Numbered from the stretch's first letter, positions 25,554 through 34,286 are shown. The stretch is 64,000 nt of DNA from Anaerolineales bacterium UBA6055 (GCA_002428985.1 DIYL01000017.1:1-64000); one strand, 5' to 3'. Notes: generated from the sequence alone by a model not told the origin. Translations and numbers: made by a program.

Positions 25554-26972
25554 TTATGACAACGCGGGTAGTATTGTCATCGTTGTGGAGACTTCTTCCA
25601 AATCAAATTTATTACAGTATTCGCGTGGCAACACCGTATGAATTTTAGTACCGCGTGACTGTAACTCAGCTAATTGGCCAGCTGTAGGGCTACCTGTATA
25701 ACCATCAGTCAATATCAAAACGCGTGATACAACTTGTGTCTGTTCAATTAAATGATCGAATACAGGCACAATACTTGTTCCACCTGTTGATGTAACTAAT
25801 CCAGTCTTTAAGTCTTTCAAAATTAACGGTTCGACGATCGTCGAAAACTGAAACAGCTTTGCTTGATCTTTTGCGACATAAGGTGTGAGCAAGCCCAGCA
25901 AATATGGAATCATTCGCCCCATTGAACCAGACACATCGAAATAAACGAAAGCGCGGTGACGAGGTTGTAGCATGCGCACCTTGCGCTCATACTTCTGATT
26001 CCACAGAGCCTCACTCGCGCCAAGCAAGCGACGTGCGTGCATCATTCGATCTCGAGGATTAGGCAAAACCCCTGTACCTGAGGTCTCAATAATTGGTGTG
26101 CGCTTACGTCGCTGATATATACCAGACTCTGTGCCAATAGACTTCTTAAGCACACTGGAAAATACACGACGTACCTCATAAGACGTATCCCAGACATCTG
26201 AATTATATGAACGCTGATACCCACCTCTACCCCGTTTTTTGTAACCAAAGGGCAATAAGGTAAAATCACCTATCGTATCCCCAATATATTCACCGACGAG
26301 AGCTTTATCTTCATCATCAAGTCCATCATGATCACCAATTAAAACTGGAATACCATCGGGGTTAATACCCCGCTGACGCATATCCTCACGAATCAGGTTG
26401 AGAATTTCTTCGTAAAATGTAACCTGTCGTGAATGACTCAAAAACGGGCGAGTAGGATACAACTGTTGTAAAACACGTTTTGTCCCCGTAGGCCCAACAT
26501 TGTCAGGGTATTGTGGATTATTAGGCCATCCAACTGGTGGGCGTAACAATAAGTGCGGGAATTTATCTGGCGGATTTAATGCATCGAAAAATCCCATATA
26601 TTCTGGTGACCGAAATCGTCGTGACAAACTCGAATTAATAATTGCATCAAATGCAATATTTTGTGCAGGTGTAACACGTGGGTAGAGTGCAGTATGTGCC
26701 ATCATAACATGCCACAATTCGTGCATCACTAACAACAGAATATGCTCATCACGTTTGCAATGTTTGGCAATAAAATCAGGATTCAGTAGCAAACGAGGGC
26801 GATGTTTACACTCCATCGCCGCTGTCGGTACTTTTCGGCTTGCAACAATTCCTGCCAATCTCGCCAACGTTTCCATCTCCAGCGTTCCCGCTGGCAAAGA
26901 GGATAATAATCTAGACATGATGCGAGATGTATCACCTCGCAGATGACGTGCAAGTGTTTTTACATCGGTCAT
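25554..26972 (-). CDS. DUF2201-type protein: HExxH metallopeptidase-like domain plus vWA domain
   Basis: A 472-residue protein. I choose the ATG at 26972 because AGGAGG is seven bases upstream; an ATG two codons earlier sits against the SD. The N-terminal half has a zinc-peptidase-like helix MHELWHVMMAH (HExxH). The C-terminal part is a vWA-like domain with an intact MIDAS: YFDVSGSM, TGGTSI, LILTDGYT. The family (DUF2201, vWA-like with putative metallopeptidase) typically pairs with MoxR AAA ATPases. The start overlaps the Asn/Gln-rich gene as ATGA, showing translational coupling. It is the last gene of a three-gene operon. Confidence 0.85.
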   Translation of the reverse strand: MTDVKTLARHLRGDTSRIMSRLLSSLPAGTLEMETLARLAGIVASRKVPTAAMECKHRPRLLLNPDFIAKHCKRDEHILLLVMHELWHVMMAHTALYPRVTPAQNIAFDAIINSSLSRRFRSPEYMGFFDALNPPDKFPHLLLRPPVGWPNNPQYPDNVGPTGTKRVLQQLYPTRPFLSHSRQVTFYEEILNLIREDMRQRGINPDGIPVLIGDHDGLDDEDKALVGEYIGDTIGDFTLLPFGYKKRGRGGYQRSYNSDVWDTSYEVRRVFSSVLKKSIGTESGIYQRRKRTPIIETSGTGVLPNPRDRMMHARRLLGASEALWNQKYERKVRMLQPRHRAFVYFDVSGSMGRMIPYLLGLLTPYVAKDQAKLFQFSTIVEPLILKDLKTGLVTSTGGTSIVPVFDHLIEQTQVVSRVLILTDGYTGSPTAGQLAELQSRGTKIHTVLPREYCNKFDLEEVSTTMTILPALS

Positions 26973-27751
26973 TGCCATACCTCCTCAATAGCCCCTGTCG
27001 CAATAGCCATTTCGACGATACGTGGATCATCACAAATGTATGCTTGATTCAAAAAACCAGATTCGAGCGCAATTGGTGTCTCATCAACAAGCACATTACC
27101 TCGGACACGTCCCAGAATATTCAATACAAATGTTGCATCCACAGCACGATAAGATTGATATGGTGCTTTTGTTACAGTAGGCGCCGGTCGACGCCCTGGA
27201 AGGTTATTGTTACTATCCGGCTGTTGGTCTTCTGTTTCTACAACAGGCAATGTCGCTGATGTAAATGCATCATAAATATTTTTACGTACAGGGTGTAGAA
27301 GTATCGCACCTGTTATGCCATAGGTTTCCCATGCATCATCCAATTTTTCAATTAGCTCATTACGGATAGCATCATCCTCAGCAAGTTTTGTAGCAAATGC
27401 TTCAATCTCGGTCATCGATGTGTCTAGAGTAGTACCAAGAATTCTAAACAACGGGTCCCCAACCCCCTGATAAGCAATTTTGACACCATCACCAAGCGGT
27501 GTAATCGTCCATGACGGTTTTGCAGGTAAATTATTGTTACCAAACCGATTATTGCCGAAACGAGAACGGAACGAATTATTGTTCTGGTTACTGTTATTTT
27601 GGTTTTGATTGTTCTGGTTATTATTGTTCTGATTTTGGTTATTTTGGTTTTGATTATTATTGTTGATACGATTCAACAACCCACCCTGATTATTATTGTT
27701 ATTTTGGTTTTGATTATTCTGGTTATTATTGTTCTGATTTTGGTTGCTCAT
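26969..27751 (-). CDS. Asn/Gln-rich (prion-like) protein of the MoxR-vWA operon
   Basis: A 260-residue protein. Residues 3-61 are almost only Asn and Gln, with a few Gly/Leu/Arg, a prion-like low-complexity segment. Then comes a basic linker (FRSRFGNNRFGNN) and a folded-looking domain of about 185 residues: WTITPLGDGVKIAYQG, an acidic alpha-helical part (IEAFATKLAEDDAIRNELIEKL), and a C-terminal segment ending EEVWQ. I recognise no family in the folded part. An SD GGAGGT lies inside the end of the ATPase gene, and the stop overlaps the vWA gene start, so all three are made together. An adaptor or self-assembling scaffold is an inference. Confidence 0.75.
   Translation of the reverse strand: MSNQNQNNNNQNNQNQNNNNNQGGLLNRINNNNQNQNNQNQNNNNQNNQNQNNSNQNNNSFRSRFGNNRFGNNNLPAKPSWTITPLGDGVKIAYQGVGDPLFRILGTTLDTSMTEIEAFATKLAEDDAIRNELIEKLDDAWETYGITGAILLHPVRKNIYDAFTSATLPVVETEDQQPDSNNNLPGRRPAPTVTKAPYQSYRAVDATFVLNILGRVRGNVLVDETPIALESGFLNQAYICDDPRIVEMAIATGAIEEVWQ
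27569..27745 (-). repeat. Low-complexity AAC/AAT/CAA tract encoding the Asn/Gln segment
   Basis: Short imperfect repeats of AAT/AAC and CAA/CAG codons in two blocks separated by a GGLLNRI spacer. Such tracts expand and contract easily and may vary between strains. Confidence 0.75.
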
Positions 27752-27753
27752 GC

Positions 27754-29187
27754 CTACACCTCCGTTACACCAAATGTCGCAAGGTCTTCTTGAAACTGCT
27801 CAAGAGATTTATTCCAGTCAGCCGACCGCCACATATCAGGAAAACAGCCAAGAATATAATTCACTTCTAGATTTGCTAATGCATCTTCATCGGCACGGCG
27901 TTCAACTGCCCATTGCTTGATATTATTCCAGTTGTCCATATCGGTCTTGTTACTCGTATTGAAAAGACTCATACGACGCGGTTGCATAACACGCGTAATT
28001 AACTTTGTAATTGGTTCCCACGCCGCTGGCGTTAACTTACGGCGGTTACGGAACGACAGATACATTGCAACAGCTAAGCTAATTTTGCGTGACTCTGCTT
28101 TATATGCACCCAAGGCCTGTGTGATAAGTTGCCCTAGTTCCTCATCATTAAAGCCAAGTTCTTCTGCGATCAAAATGCGTTGAACCGCATCCTCTTCCTC
28201 TAGAACTTGTCGCCATCCATCATGTTCTAACTTAGTAGAAATCTCCCACGCTTGACGGTGCACAGCGACCACTAAAGTTGGTGTCGGTGGTACTTCAGTT
28301 GCAGTCTGAGGTAAACCATACAATAGTGCAATTTCTGCACTTACATCCATATCAATCACATCATCAGATAGTAACCGTCTAGCAGAATGTACTGCCACCA
28401 TTGACCGTAATAACATACGTGCCCGACGAGGGCTCTGTGGCAGTTTTGAGCGATAGAGCAAGTCCATCAAGTAGATCACATAATCACCTAGCCACTCACC
28501 ATATTCGTGTTCAACCGCTAACATTCCATCACGACAGTCTTCAATGAGTTGCGTAAGATCCAAGATCTCATCATCTTCAGTTTGAGCAAAACTCAACATA
28601 CGGCGACGATCTTCTTTTTCTAAATCTCGCCAATTTGGGACAGGAATAACAAATGGAAAGCGATCAATAAGTGCAGGATCAAGTGGTTCAGAGCCAAGAT
28701 AAATATCACTCGATAAGTCATCAAAGTCTGGTTCATCCGGGGAAGGCGGATTCATCGCTGCCCACCGGAACTGTAAAGTATCAAGTGGCATCCCTATTAC
28801 CCGCCTCTCATGGATAATTGGGAATAGTTTATTTTGCAAATCAGCACGGCAACGTGATATTTCATCAAAGAATACAAATCCAGCATCCCAAATGGCACCA
28901 GGTGTTGTCACAAACTCAAGTTTCTGTTTCGTTTCATCTGGTAGTGGGATACCAACGAGATCATCATAATTTAGCAACGACGCATTATAATGACGAAATT
29001 CTAGGTGTAAGGCTTGAGCAATACGTTCAACCAAGAGTGTTTTGGCTGTACCATGAGGGCCAATAAGTAAAAGAGGAGATTCTGTTGCTAATGCAGCCAA
29101 AATAACAGCATCTAAATGCTTCCAACCATAGATTTTTAGTGATTCTGTGATACTGGTTTGATTAACTGACGCGGATGTTCCCAGCAT
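27754..29187 (-). CDS. MoxR-type AAA+ ATPase
   Basis: A 477-residue ATPase, first gene of the operon. The AAA+ core is at residues about 20-220: Walker A GPHGTAKT, a SLLNYDDLVGIPLP insert, Walker B FVFFDEIS, sensor-1 WAAMNPP, and arginine-finger segment ALIDRFPF. The C-terminal 250 residues are helical with two Arg-rich parts. MoxR ATPases remodel or load cofactors into client proteins, usually through a vWA partner, which is encoded two genes downstream. The ATG at 29187 has AAGGAG eight bases upstream. Only two bases separate its stop from the next start codon. Confidence 0.87.
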   Translation of the reverse strand: MLGTSASVNQTSITESLKIYGWKHLDAVILAALATESPLLLIGPHGTAKTLLVERIAQALHLEFRHYNASLLNYDDLVGIPLPDETKQKLEFVTTPGAIWDAGFVFFDEISRCRADLQNKLFPIIHERRVIGMPLDTLQFRWAAMNPPSPDEPDFDDLSSDIYLGSEPLDPALIDRFPFVIPVPNWRDLEKEDRRRMLSFAQTEDDEILDLTQLIEDCRDGMLAVEHEYGEWLGDYVIYLMDLLYRSKLPQSPRRARMLLRSMVAVHSARRLLSDDVIDMDVSAEIALLYGLPQTATEVPPTPTLVVAVHRQAWEISTKLEHDGWRQVLEEEDAVQRILIAEELGFNDEELGQLITQALGAYKAESRKISLAVAMYLSFRNRRKLTPAAWEPITKLITRVMQPRRMSLFNTSNKTDMDNWNNIKQWAVERRADEDALANLEVNYILGCFPDMWRSADWNKSLEQFQEDLATFGVTEV

Positions 29188-29252
29188 TCAACTTAGCTCC
29201 TTAACTATCCCTTATCACAATATTGAAACATGCTTTATCAATTGCGCACTTA

Positions 29253-29282
29253 AAAACTATCACTTATTGATAGTTTTGTCAA
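29253..29282 (-). promoter_or_regulatory. Promoter of the MoxR operon with overlapping operator-like inverted repeat
   Basis: A perfect 10-bp inverted repeat (29253-29262 with 29268-29277, AAAACTATCA and TGATAGTTTT around CTTAT) lies between two divergent genes. On the minus strand a TTGACA (29282-29277) fits a -35 with a weak -10 (TAGTTT, 29259-29254), so the repeat fills the spacer. It could bind the Cro/C1-like product of the neighbouring gene. Confidence 0.5.
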
Positions 29283-29310
29283 CTTTTTGTGATAATTTTG
29301 CTGTAATTCA

Positions 29311-29339
29311 TTGACAAAGTATATAGTAATGATTGATAT
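29311..29339 (+). promoter_or_regulatory. Candidate promoter of the Cro/C1-type regulator
   Basis: Consensus TTGACA at 29311-29316, followed after 17 nt by a weak TGATAT (29334-29339). The start codon is at 29407. Confidence 0.35.
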
Positions 29340-29406
29340 GCTTGATATTTGAAATTTATCAGCGCATAATGTGAGTAACTTCATTTCAATAACGAAAGGT
29401 TCAATT

Positions 29407-29727
29407 ATGCCAACGTATGTAAACTTGGAGCCTGCCTTATTTAAATGGCAAGCGAAGCATCAAGAACGCATGACATACGAAACTCTCGCAAAAAAAGCAG
29501 GAATTTCCATTGCGGCATTATATAGAATAAAATCAGGCAATATGATCACTCCTGACCTCCGTAAAATAAATGCACTTTGTAAAGTGCTTGAATGTGAGCC
29601 TGGCGACCTAATTATGAGGGAGACGACAAAACCAAGTAATCAGGTCACAAAACTTGAGGCTGAACGTGTTGAAGTACTAAATGAAATACAAAGAAAAAAG
29701 AACAAGCAACAAGCAACACAAACATGA
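29407..29727 (+). CDS. Cro/C1-type helix-turn-helix regulator
   Basis: A 106-residue protein. The ATG at 29407 with AAAGG seven bases upstream is preferred to an earlier GTG. Residues about 15-75 form an HTH_26/XRE domain: YETLAKKAGISIAALYRIKSG, then LRKINALCKVLECEPGDLI. The tail is Lys/Gln-rich and probably disordered. It is divergent from the MoxR/vWA operon across an inverted repeat and is followed by a strong terminator, so it probably controls the operon and itself. Confidence 0.85.
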   Translation: MPTYVNLEPALFKWQAKHQERMTYETLAKKAGISIAALYRIKSGNMITPDLRKINALCKVLECEPGDLIMRETTKPSNQVTKLEAERVEVLNEIQRKKNKQQATQT

Positions 29728-29752
29728 TCCTTACAAAAACGAGAACATAATG

Positions 29753-29780
29753 AAAACCCGATTACAGCATCGGGTTTTTT
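29753..29780 (+). terminator. Strong intrinsic terminator after the regulator gene
   Basis: A 10-bp stem AAAACCCGAT / ATCGGGTTTT, loop TACAGC and a T run, 25 nt after the stop. Confidence 0.9.
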
Positions 29781-29972
29781 GATTACATATCAATCTCGTA
29801 ACAAAAAGTTACAATTTCGCTAGTTTTCAGGCAATTTTTTAAAACTTAAGCATTAAATCCCAGTTTTTATGTTACAAATAAAACAATACAGAAACGAAGC
29901 GAAAATCTAACCAAATTAGAATTATTCCATGTTCGAAAATTTGGTCTTAGGGAGGAAAGTTGAGAGTATTGT

Positions 29973-31046
29973 ATGGCTAATCAAATAAACCAATCTACGT
30001 CTTCCGCACTAGAGGCAGCGGCAATGGACTTAGAATCCACCAGTAAAAGTTCACCAGAGCCTATTATTAATACGAATGGCTCTACACCTTCACAAAATGT
30101 CACATATAATGGCATAAATACTAGTTCACCAGCACAGGCAGGTACTTCTATGGCAGACGATAATCAATCAAAAGATGATCCGCAAAAATCAAATGTATCT
30201 GCCGTCTATGGCAACTATGATGATTTTCAATTGCTACCAGATGCACCGTGGCCGCCACCCATATTCATCAAACAAAATATAACCCCTCAAGAGCGTTATT
30301 ACATTGAACATCGCTGGTACAGTCAATGGTCGTTTTTTGATTCAAAAGCAACAGAAAACAAAAATCGCTATTATCGTACTCAATTAATCGTAGGTATTGG
30401 TTCAGTATCTGTACCCGTTTTGGTAGGTATTAACGCCGTTGGTATTGCACAGCAAATTCTGTACTTTGTCACAGTCTTTATTAGTTTGTCTGTTGCGATG
30501 GCTACCGCAATCGAAAGTCTCTATACATTTGGGGACAATTGGCGTTCATATCGCTCTGCAGCAGAAGATATGAGACAAGAAAAATCGCTATATGATGTCA
30601 AAGCAGGTAAATATGCTAATAATAGACAAGCGTTTATAAGATTTGTAGAACGTTGTGAAGAAATTATCGCTCAGCAAAATGGTCGCTGGGTACAATCACA
30701 AGAAAAAGCTGCTGAGCAAATCCGTGAAGATGTTGCCGATATGGACGGTGTAACTGCCTCACCTAGAGAAGATCAATTTGGAAATGCAATTGCAACACCA
30801 GCAACTACAGCAGCTACAAATGTAGCTGTTACAGCAGCACCAGATATGGCTACACCAGTCACGGAATCATATACAGAGGTTGCTGCGACGGTAGCAGATA
30901 CATATACCGAAGCTACCCCACCAGTAGCAGACACTTATACTGAAGCACCAACTTCAACAGATACATATGCGGATGCTACTCCACCAACCGAAAACTATGA
31001 AGGTATGGATACACAAAACCCTGCAGGACCAACATCCTACGGATAG
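29973..31046 (+). CDS. DUF4231 (SLATT-like) two-helix membrane protein with Thr/Pro-rich tail
   Basis: A 357-residue protein. Residues 1-95 are polar and disordered. A SLATT/DUF4231-type domain spans residues about 100-250: YYIEHRWYSQWSFFDSKA, two membrane helices (GIGSVSVPVLVGINAVG; LYFVTVFISLSVAMATAI), and a helix with FGDNWRSYRSAAEDMRQEKSLY. The tail has repeats of the form ADTYTEATPP. SLATT domains are known as membrane effectors in bacterial conflict systems and as general membrane proteins elsewhere. It has its own terminator-bounded unit next to the regulator. The GGAGG at 29951 is 17 bases from the ATG, with GAGAG nearer; no other in-frame start exists. Confidence 0.75.
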   Translation: MANQINQSTSSALEAAAMDLESTSKSSPEPIINTNGSTPSQNVTYNGINTSSPAQAGTSMADDNQSKDDPQKSNVSAVYGNYDDFQLLPDAPWPPPIFIKQNITPQERYYIEHRWYSQWSFFDSKATENKNRYYRTQLIVGIGSVSVPVLVGINAVGIAQQILYFVTVFISLSVAMATAIESLYTFGDNWRSYRSAAEDMRQEKSLYDVKAGKYANNRQAFIRFVERCEEIIAQQNGRWVQSQEKAAEQIREDVADMDGVTASPREDQFGNAIATPATTAATNVAVTAAPDMATPVTESYTEVAATVADTYTEATPPVADTYTEAPTSTDTYADATPPTENYEGMDTQNPAGPTSYG

Positions 31047-31070
31047 GTAAGTAGTATTTACTAAAAATCA

Positions 31071-31101
31071 AAACAGACCAGTAAAGTTGACTGGTCTGTT
31101 T
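31071..31101. terminator. Bidirectional terminator
   Basis: A perfect 12-bp stem (31071-31082 with 31090-31101) around AAAGTTG. T-rich tails follow on both strands, serving the DUF4231 gene and the convergent aminotransferase gene. Confidence 0.9.
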
Positions 31102-31121
31102 TATTTTATCAAAAATAGGTG

Positions 31122-32489
31122 TTATTCATTGTCCCAAAGATCTTCTTCAACAGATGCGATACAATGTTCTAAAATATCCAATCCTTCATCAAGTATTTCG
31201 CGTTCCAAAACCAATGATGGTGCAAACCGTATGCCACTTGTACCACAACCGAGTGTAAGCAAGCCATTTAGGTAACACCGATTCACAATCTCATCCCGAA
31301 ATGCAGGGATAGGTTGCCCATTAGCATCTACAAAATCCATACCAATCATGAAACCTTTACCATCAACCCGACTCATTGATGGATGATCTCCCATAAACTT
31401 TGTTAAACGACCATATGTGTATTCACCTAGAACACTAACACTATCTAATAAACCATCTTCAATAATGTTCAGTGTTTCAAGTGCAGCAATACATGATACA
31501 GGATTACCTCCAAATGTACTTGCATGAGCACCGGGAATCCACTTACCCATCACATCGCTATGAGCAACTACAGCACCTAGTGGTAGTCCTGAAGCTAATC
31601 CTTTTGCCATACATACAATATCAGGAGAAACATCCCAATGTTCGATTGCTAACCATTTCCCTGTACGTCCTACACCTGATTGAATTTCATCGGCGATAAG
31701 TAAAATACCGTATTGATCACACAGCTTGCGCAATCTTGGTAAAAAGTCATCACGGGGTACAAGATACCCTCCTTCACCCTGAATTGGCTCAACAATAATT
31801 GCGGCGACATCACTTGGTGCAACTTTTTTAAACACAAATGTTTCAATAAATCCAATCGCATCGCACCAACATTGTTGGCAGCATCCTCCACCATCATCAC
31901 ATCCTTCACACTGGTTACGCGCAGGATATGGCACATGAGTCACACCACCAGGAATATAAGGATAACCATCGCGCTGAGTATATTTGCTAGCTGTCAGGGA
32001 CAATGACCCCATCGACCGCCCATGAAATGCGCCATAAAATGCAACTATATGTGATCGTTTAGTTGCATACCGAGCAAGTTTAATGGCAGCCTCAACAGAC
32101 TCAGTCCCAGAATTACCATAAAACACAAGCTTTTCTTCTGGGCTAGCCTTATGAATTGGAATAATCTCCTGCAACTTTTCCGCTAAACGTACTGGTTCAG
32201 GGCTAAAAAAGTCAGTCCCACCAATATGCATATACTTCGCGACTTGATCTTGGACCGCTTTAACTACTCTAGGGTGACTAAATCCCGTTGAAAGCACCGC
32301 AATACCTGAGGCAAAGTCAATATATCGATTACCATCGACGTCCCAAACTTCTGCCCCTTCGCCATGACTCACAGTGAAACCGTATGAACGAGTATAAGAT
32401 GGTGAAATTGTCGATTCATCACGTTTGACAATATTCTTAGAATTAACACTTGGCTCACGAAAAACAAAGCGTTCTTCTGCACTAGACAT
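31122..32489 (-). CDS. Class III PLP-dependent aminotransferase with a Cys-rich insert
   Basis: A 455-residue enzyme of the acetylornithine/4-aminobutyrate/ornithine aminotransferase group. The start is the ATG at 32489, eight bases after AGGAAGG; an upstream TTG is unlikely. Motifs include GTESVEAAIKLAR, the PLP-clamping FYGAFHGRS, IADEIQSGVGRTGK, and the PLP-Lys in MAKGLASG. Between the early and late parts (residues about 192-208) there is a dense cysteine cluster CEGCDDGGGCCQQCWC, six cysteines. Some archaeal homologues also have Cys in this place. It may bind metal or iron-sulphur. The substrate could be 4-aminobutyrate, ornithine or a similar omega-amino acid. Confidence 0.83.
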   Translation of the reverse strand: MSSAEERFVFREPSVNSKNIVKRDESTISPSYTRSYGFTVSHGEGAEVWDVDGNRYIDFASGIAVLSTGFSHPRVVKAVQDQVAKYMHIGGTDFFSPEPVRLAEKLQEIIPIHKASPEEKLVFYGNSGTESVEAAIKLARYATKRSHIVAFYGAFHGRSMGSLSLTASKYTQRDGYPYIPGGVTHVPYPARNQCEGCDDGGGCCQQCWCDAIGFIETFVFKKVAPSDVAAIIVEPIQGEGGYLVPRDDFLPRLRKLCDQYGILLIADEIQSGVGRTGKWLAIEHWDVSPDIVCMAKGLASGLPLGAVVAHSDVMGKWIPGAHASTFGGNPVSCIAALETLNIIEDGLLDSVSVLGEYTYGRLTKFMGDHPSMSRVDGKGFMIGMDFVDANGQPIPAFRDEIVNRCYLNGLLTLGCGTSGIRFAPSLVLEREILDEGLDILEHCIASVEEDLWDNE

Positions 32490-32714
32490 ACTTTTTACCT
32501 TCCTAGCGACCTTCGGCAAATTATATAAACCAATTTGTTCAAATTAACTGAAAAGTGAGTATAAAGTCGCATACTGTAAGCGTCAAGTAACGAGACTATG
32601 TGCAAGTAGGGTAGTGGTAATATTAGTAAATTTAAGTAGAATATAAACTAAGTTCATACAAATAAGCAGAGTACACAAGCTCTTACCAATTACCTAAACT
32701 AATAGGATCAAAAA

Positions 32715-33557
32715 TTGTTCAGTCGAATTACACGAAATGCACATGAATTTGGGGGGCAACCCTATATTAATAATACAGACATCACCATCAATCAAATTCT
32801 AGTAGAATCCCTACAGGGTAAAACCCTCTTAGAAATTCAGAAGCAATTCCCACAATTAGAACCTGATGATATTCACCAAGCGCTTGCATACTCTATTCAA
32901 GATATTCGGAATGGTATTTCCTATTGGCGACACGATGGTATGACACCCCTGACACAAATCAAAGGATATAGCGAGATTTTAGTTGGAAAAACCGAATTTG
33001 ATGACCTTGATACAATTCCTAATGAACAAAAACAACAATGGATGTCTATTATTCATACAAGTTGCCAACGTGGCATCGCAAGATGGGAGCAAATGCGTCA
33101 TTGGTTGAATATACAATATTCAGATGTGTCAGAAAATGATTTAGATGTTTATCAGATTGAATATTTTGTGCATAGCTTAAAACAAACAGCTTTAGATTAT
33201 GAGCCAACGCTTATGTTTGACAACATAAGTGTTCCTAAAAATATCCATCTCGAAGCCAACACAAATACCATACCAATCTTAAGCAGCACTCTCGCTTTCG
33301 CCAAAAATACCTTTAAACCCGAAGTAAAATTATCAGCAACACTAGAAGATCATGATATAAACTTCTCAATTACCCGCGAGCTAGCCTACCCTGACGATAA
33401 TATCGACAAGTTACTCAATATACCGCACACACCATTTGCAACCGCGTTCACATTCTTTTCCAAGCAGCATCTTAGATTCTCCATCCAACATGAAGAGCAT
33501 CATGTAATGTTTAAGATTACACTACCACTCTGGCACGAAAACAATGAGCTATCATAG
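32715..33557 (+). CDS. DUF433 / HisKA-like fusion protein, degenerate sensor kinase
   Basis: A 280-residue protein starting at TTG 32715 with an AGGA upstream. Residues about 12-60 resemble DUF433 (GGQPYINNTDITINQILVES, KQFPQLEPDDIHQALAYS), a winged-helix-like domain usually found as an antitoxin or stand-alone protein. Residues about 70-125 look like a histidine-kinase dimerisation helix: RHDGMTPLTQIKGYSEIL, with His73 in the H-box position. The C-terminal half has no recognisable N, G1 or G2 box of HATPase_c. It is probably a signalling pseudokinase or phospho-acceptor. It converges with ppgK, overlapping by 6 nt. Confidence 0.6.
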   Translation: MFSRITRNAHEFGGQPYINNTDITINQILVESLQGKTLLEIQKQFPQLEPDDIHQALAYSIQDIRNGISYWRHDGMTPLTQIKGYSEILVGKTEFDDLDTIPNEQKQQWMSIIHTSCQRGIARWEQMRHWLNIQYSDVSENDLDVYQIEYFVHSLKQTALDYEPTLMFDNISVPKNIHLEANTNTIPILSSTLAFAKNTFKPEVKLSATLEDHDINFSITRELAYPDDNIDKLLNIPHTPFATAFTFFSKQHLRFSIQHEEHHVMFKITLPLWHENNELS

Positions 33558-34286
33558 ATCTTTAGCTGCCATCGCTGCTCCAACAATACCGGCTTGATTT
33601 CTCAGTTCAGCTGGAACAATCTCAGTGTTACAGTGGATATATGGAAAGAATTTTTCATGTTTCTTACTCACACCACCACCAATAATAAACAAGTCAGGTG
33701 TAAACAGAAATTCTAAATACTGGAAATATTCGGATAATCGTTTACCCCATTTTTTCCAACTATACTCTTTGTCTTGGCGAATTTTATCCGATGCACGATG
33801 CTCTGCATCCTTCCCGCGAATCTTCAAATGCCCGAATTCAGTGTTAGGAATTAACACACCATTCATAAAAAACGCACTACCAATACCTGTACCTAGCGTC
33901 AAAATCACGATTAAGCCGTCGCGATTAAGACCTGCACCAAATTTCATTTCAGCAATTCCGGCGGCATCAGCATCATTTAACACAATAACAGGACTACCAG
34001 TTAACTCTTGCAACAACGTCTGAGCATCAGCCCCAACCCAGTCATCATCAACGTTCGCAGCCGTTAGTGTCACACCATGTTTCACAACAGCAGGGAAAGT
34101 ACAACCAATAGAACCTTTCCACCCAAAATTATCTGCAATTTGTTTAACAACGTCAGCTACAGGCTCAGGTTTTGCAGGTTGTGGGGTCGGAATTCTCAAA
34201 CGTTCAGTGACAAATTCCCCCTTTTCTGTATCAACAATTGCTCCTTTAATACCTGAACCACCAATATCTATACCCAATAGTTCCAT
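33552..34286 (-). CDS. ppgK: Polyphosphate glucokinase
   Basis: A 244-residue ROK-family kinase that phosphorylates glucose with polyphosphate (or ATP). The phosphate loop is GIDIGGSGIKGAIVD, the catalytic Asp lies in VLNDADAAG, and LTLGTGIGSAFF and IIGGGVSKKHEKFFPY are the other nucleotide/phosphate motifs. IPNTEFGHLKIRGKDAEHRAS is the PPGK-specific segment. The length matches the single-domain enzymes of Actinobacteria and Chloroflexota. It feeds glucose into the glycolytic genes found later in the window. Confidence 0.92.
   Translation of the reverse strand: MELLGIDIGGSGIKGAIVDTEKGEFVTERLRIPTPQPAKPEPVADVVKQIADNFGWKGSIGCTFPAVVKHGVTLTAANVDDDWVGADAQTLLQELTGSPVIVLNDADAAGIAEMKFGAGLNRDGLIVILTLGTGIGSAFFMNGVLIPNTEFGHLKIRGKDAEHRASDKIRQDKEYSWKKWGKRLSEYFQYLEFLFTPDLFIIGGGVSKKHEKFFPYIHCNTEIVPAELRNQAGIVGAAMAAKDL

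Noticed and set aside
27599..27793. A plus-strand frame of Ile/Leu/Val opposite the Asn/Gln tract, looking like a membrane helix.
   Set aside because: It is the antisense reading of AAC/AAT/CAA codons; no SD and it lies within a coupled operon.
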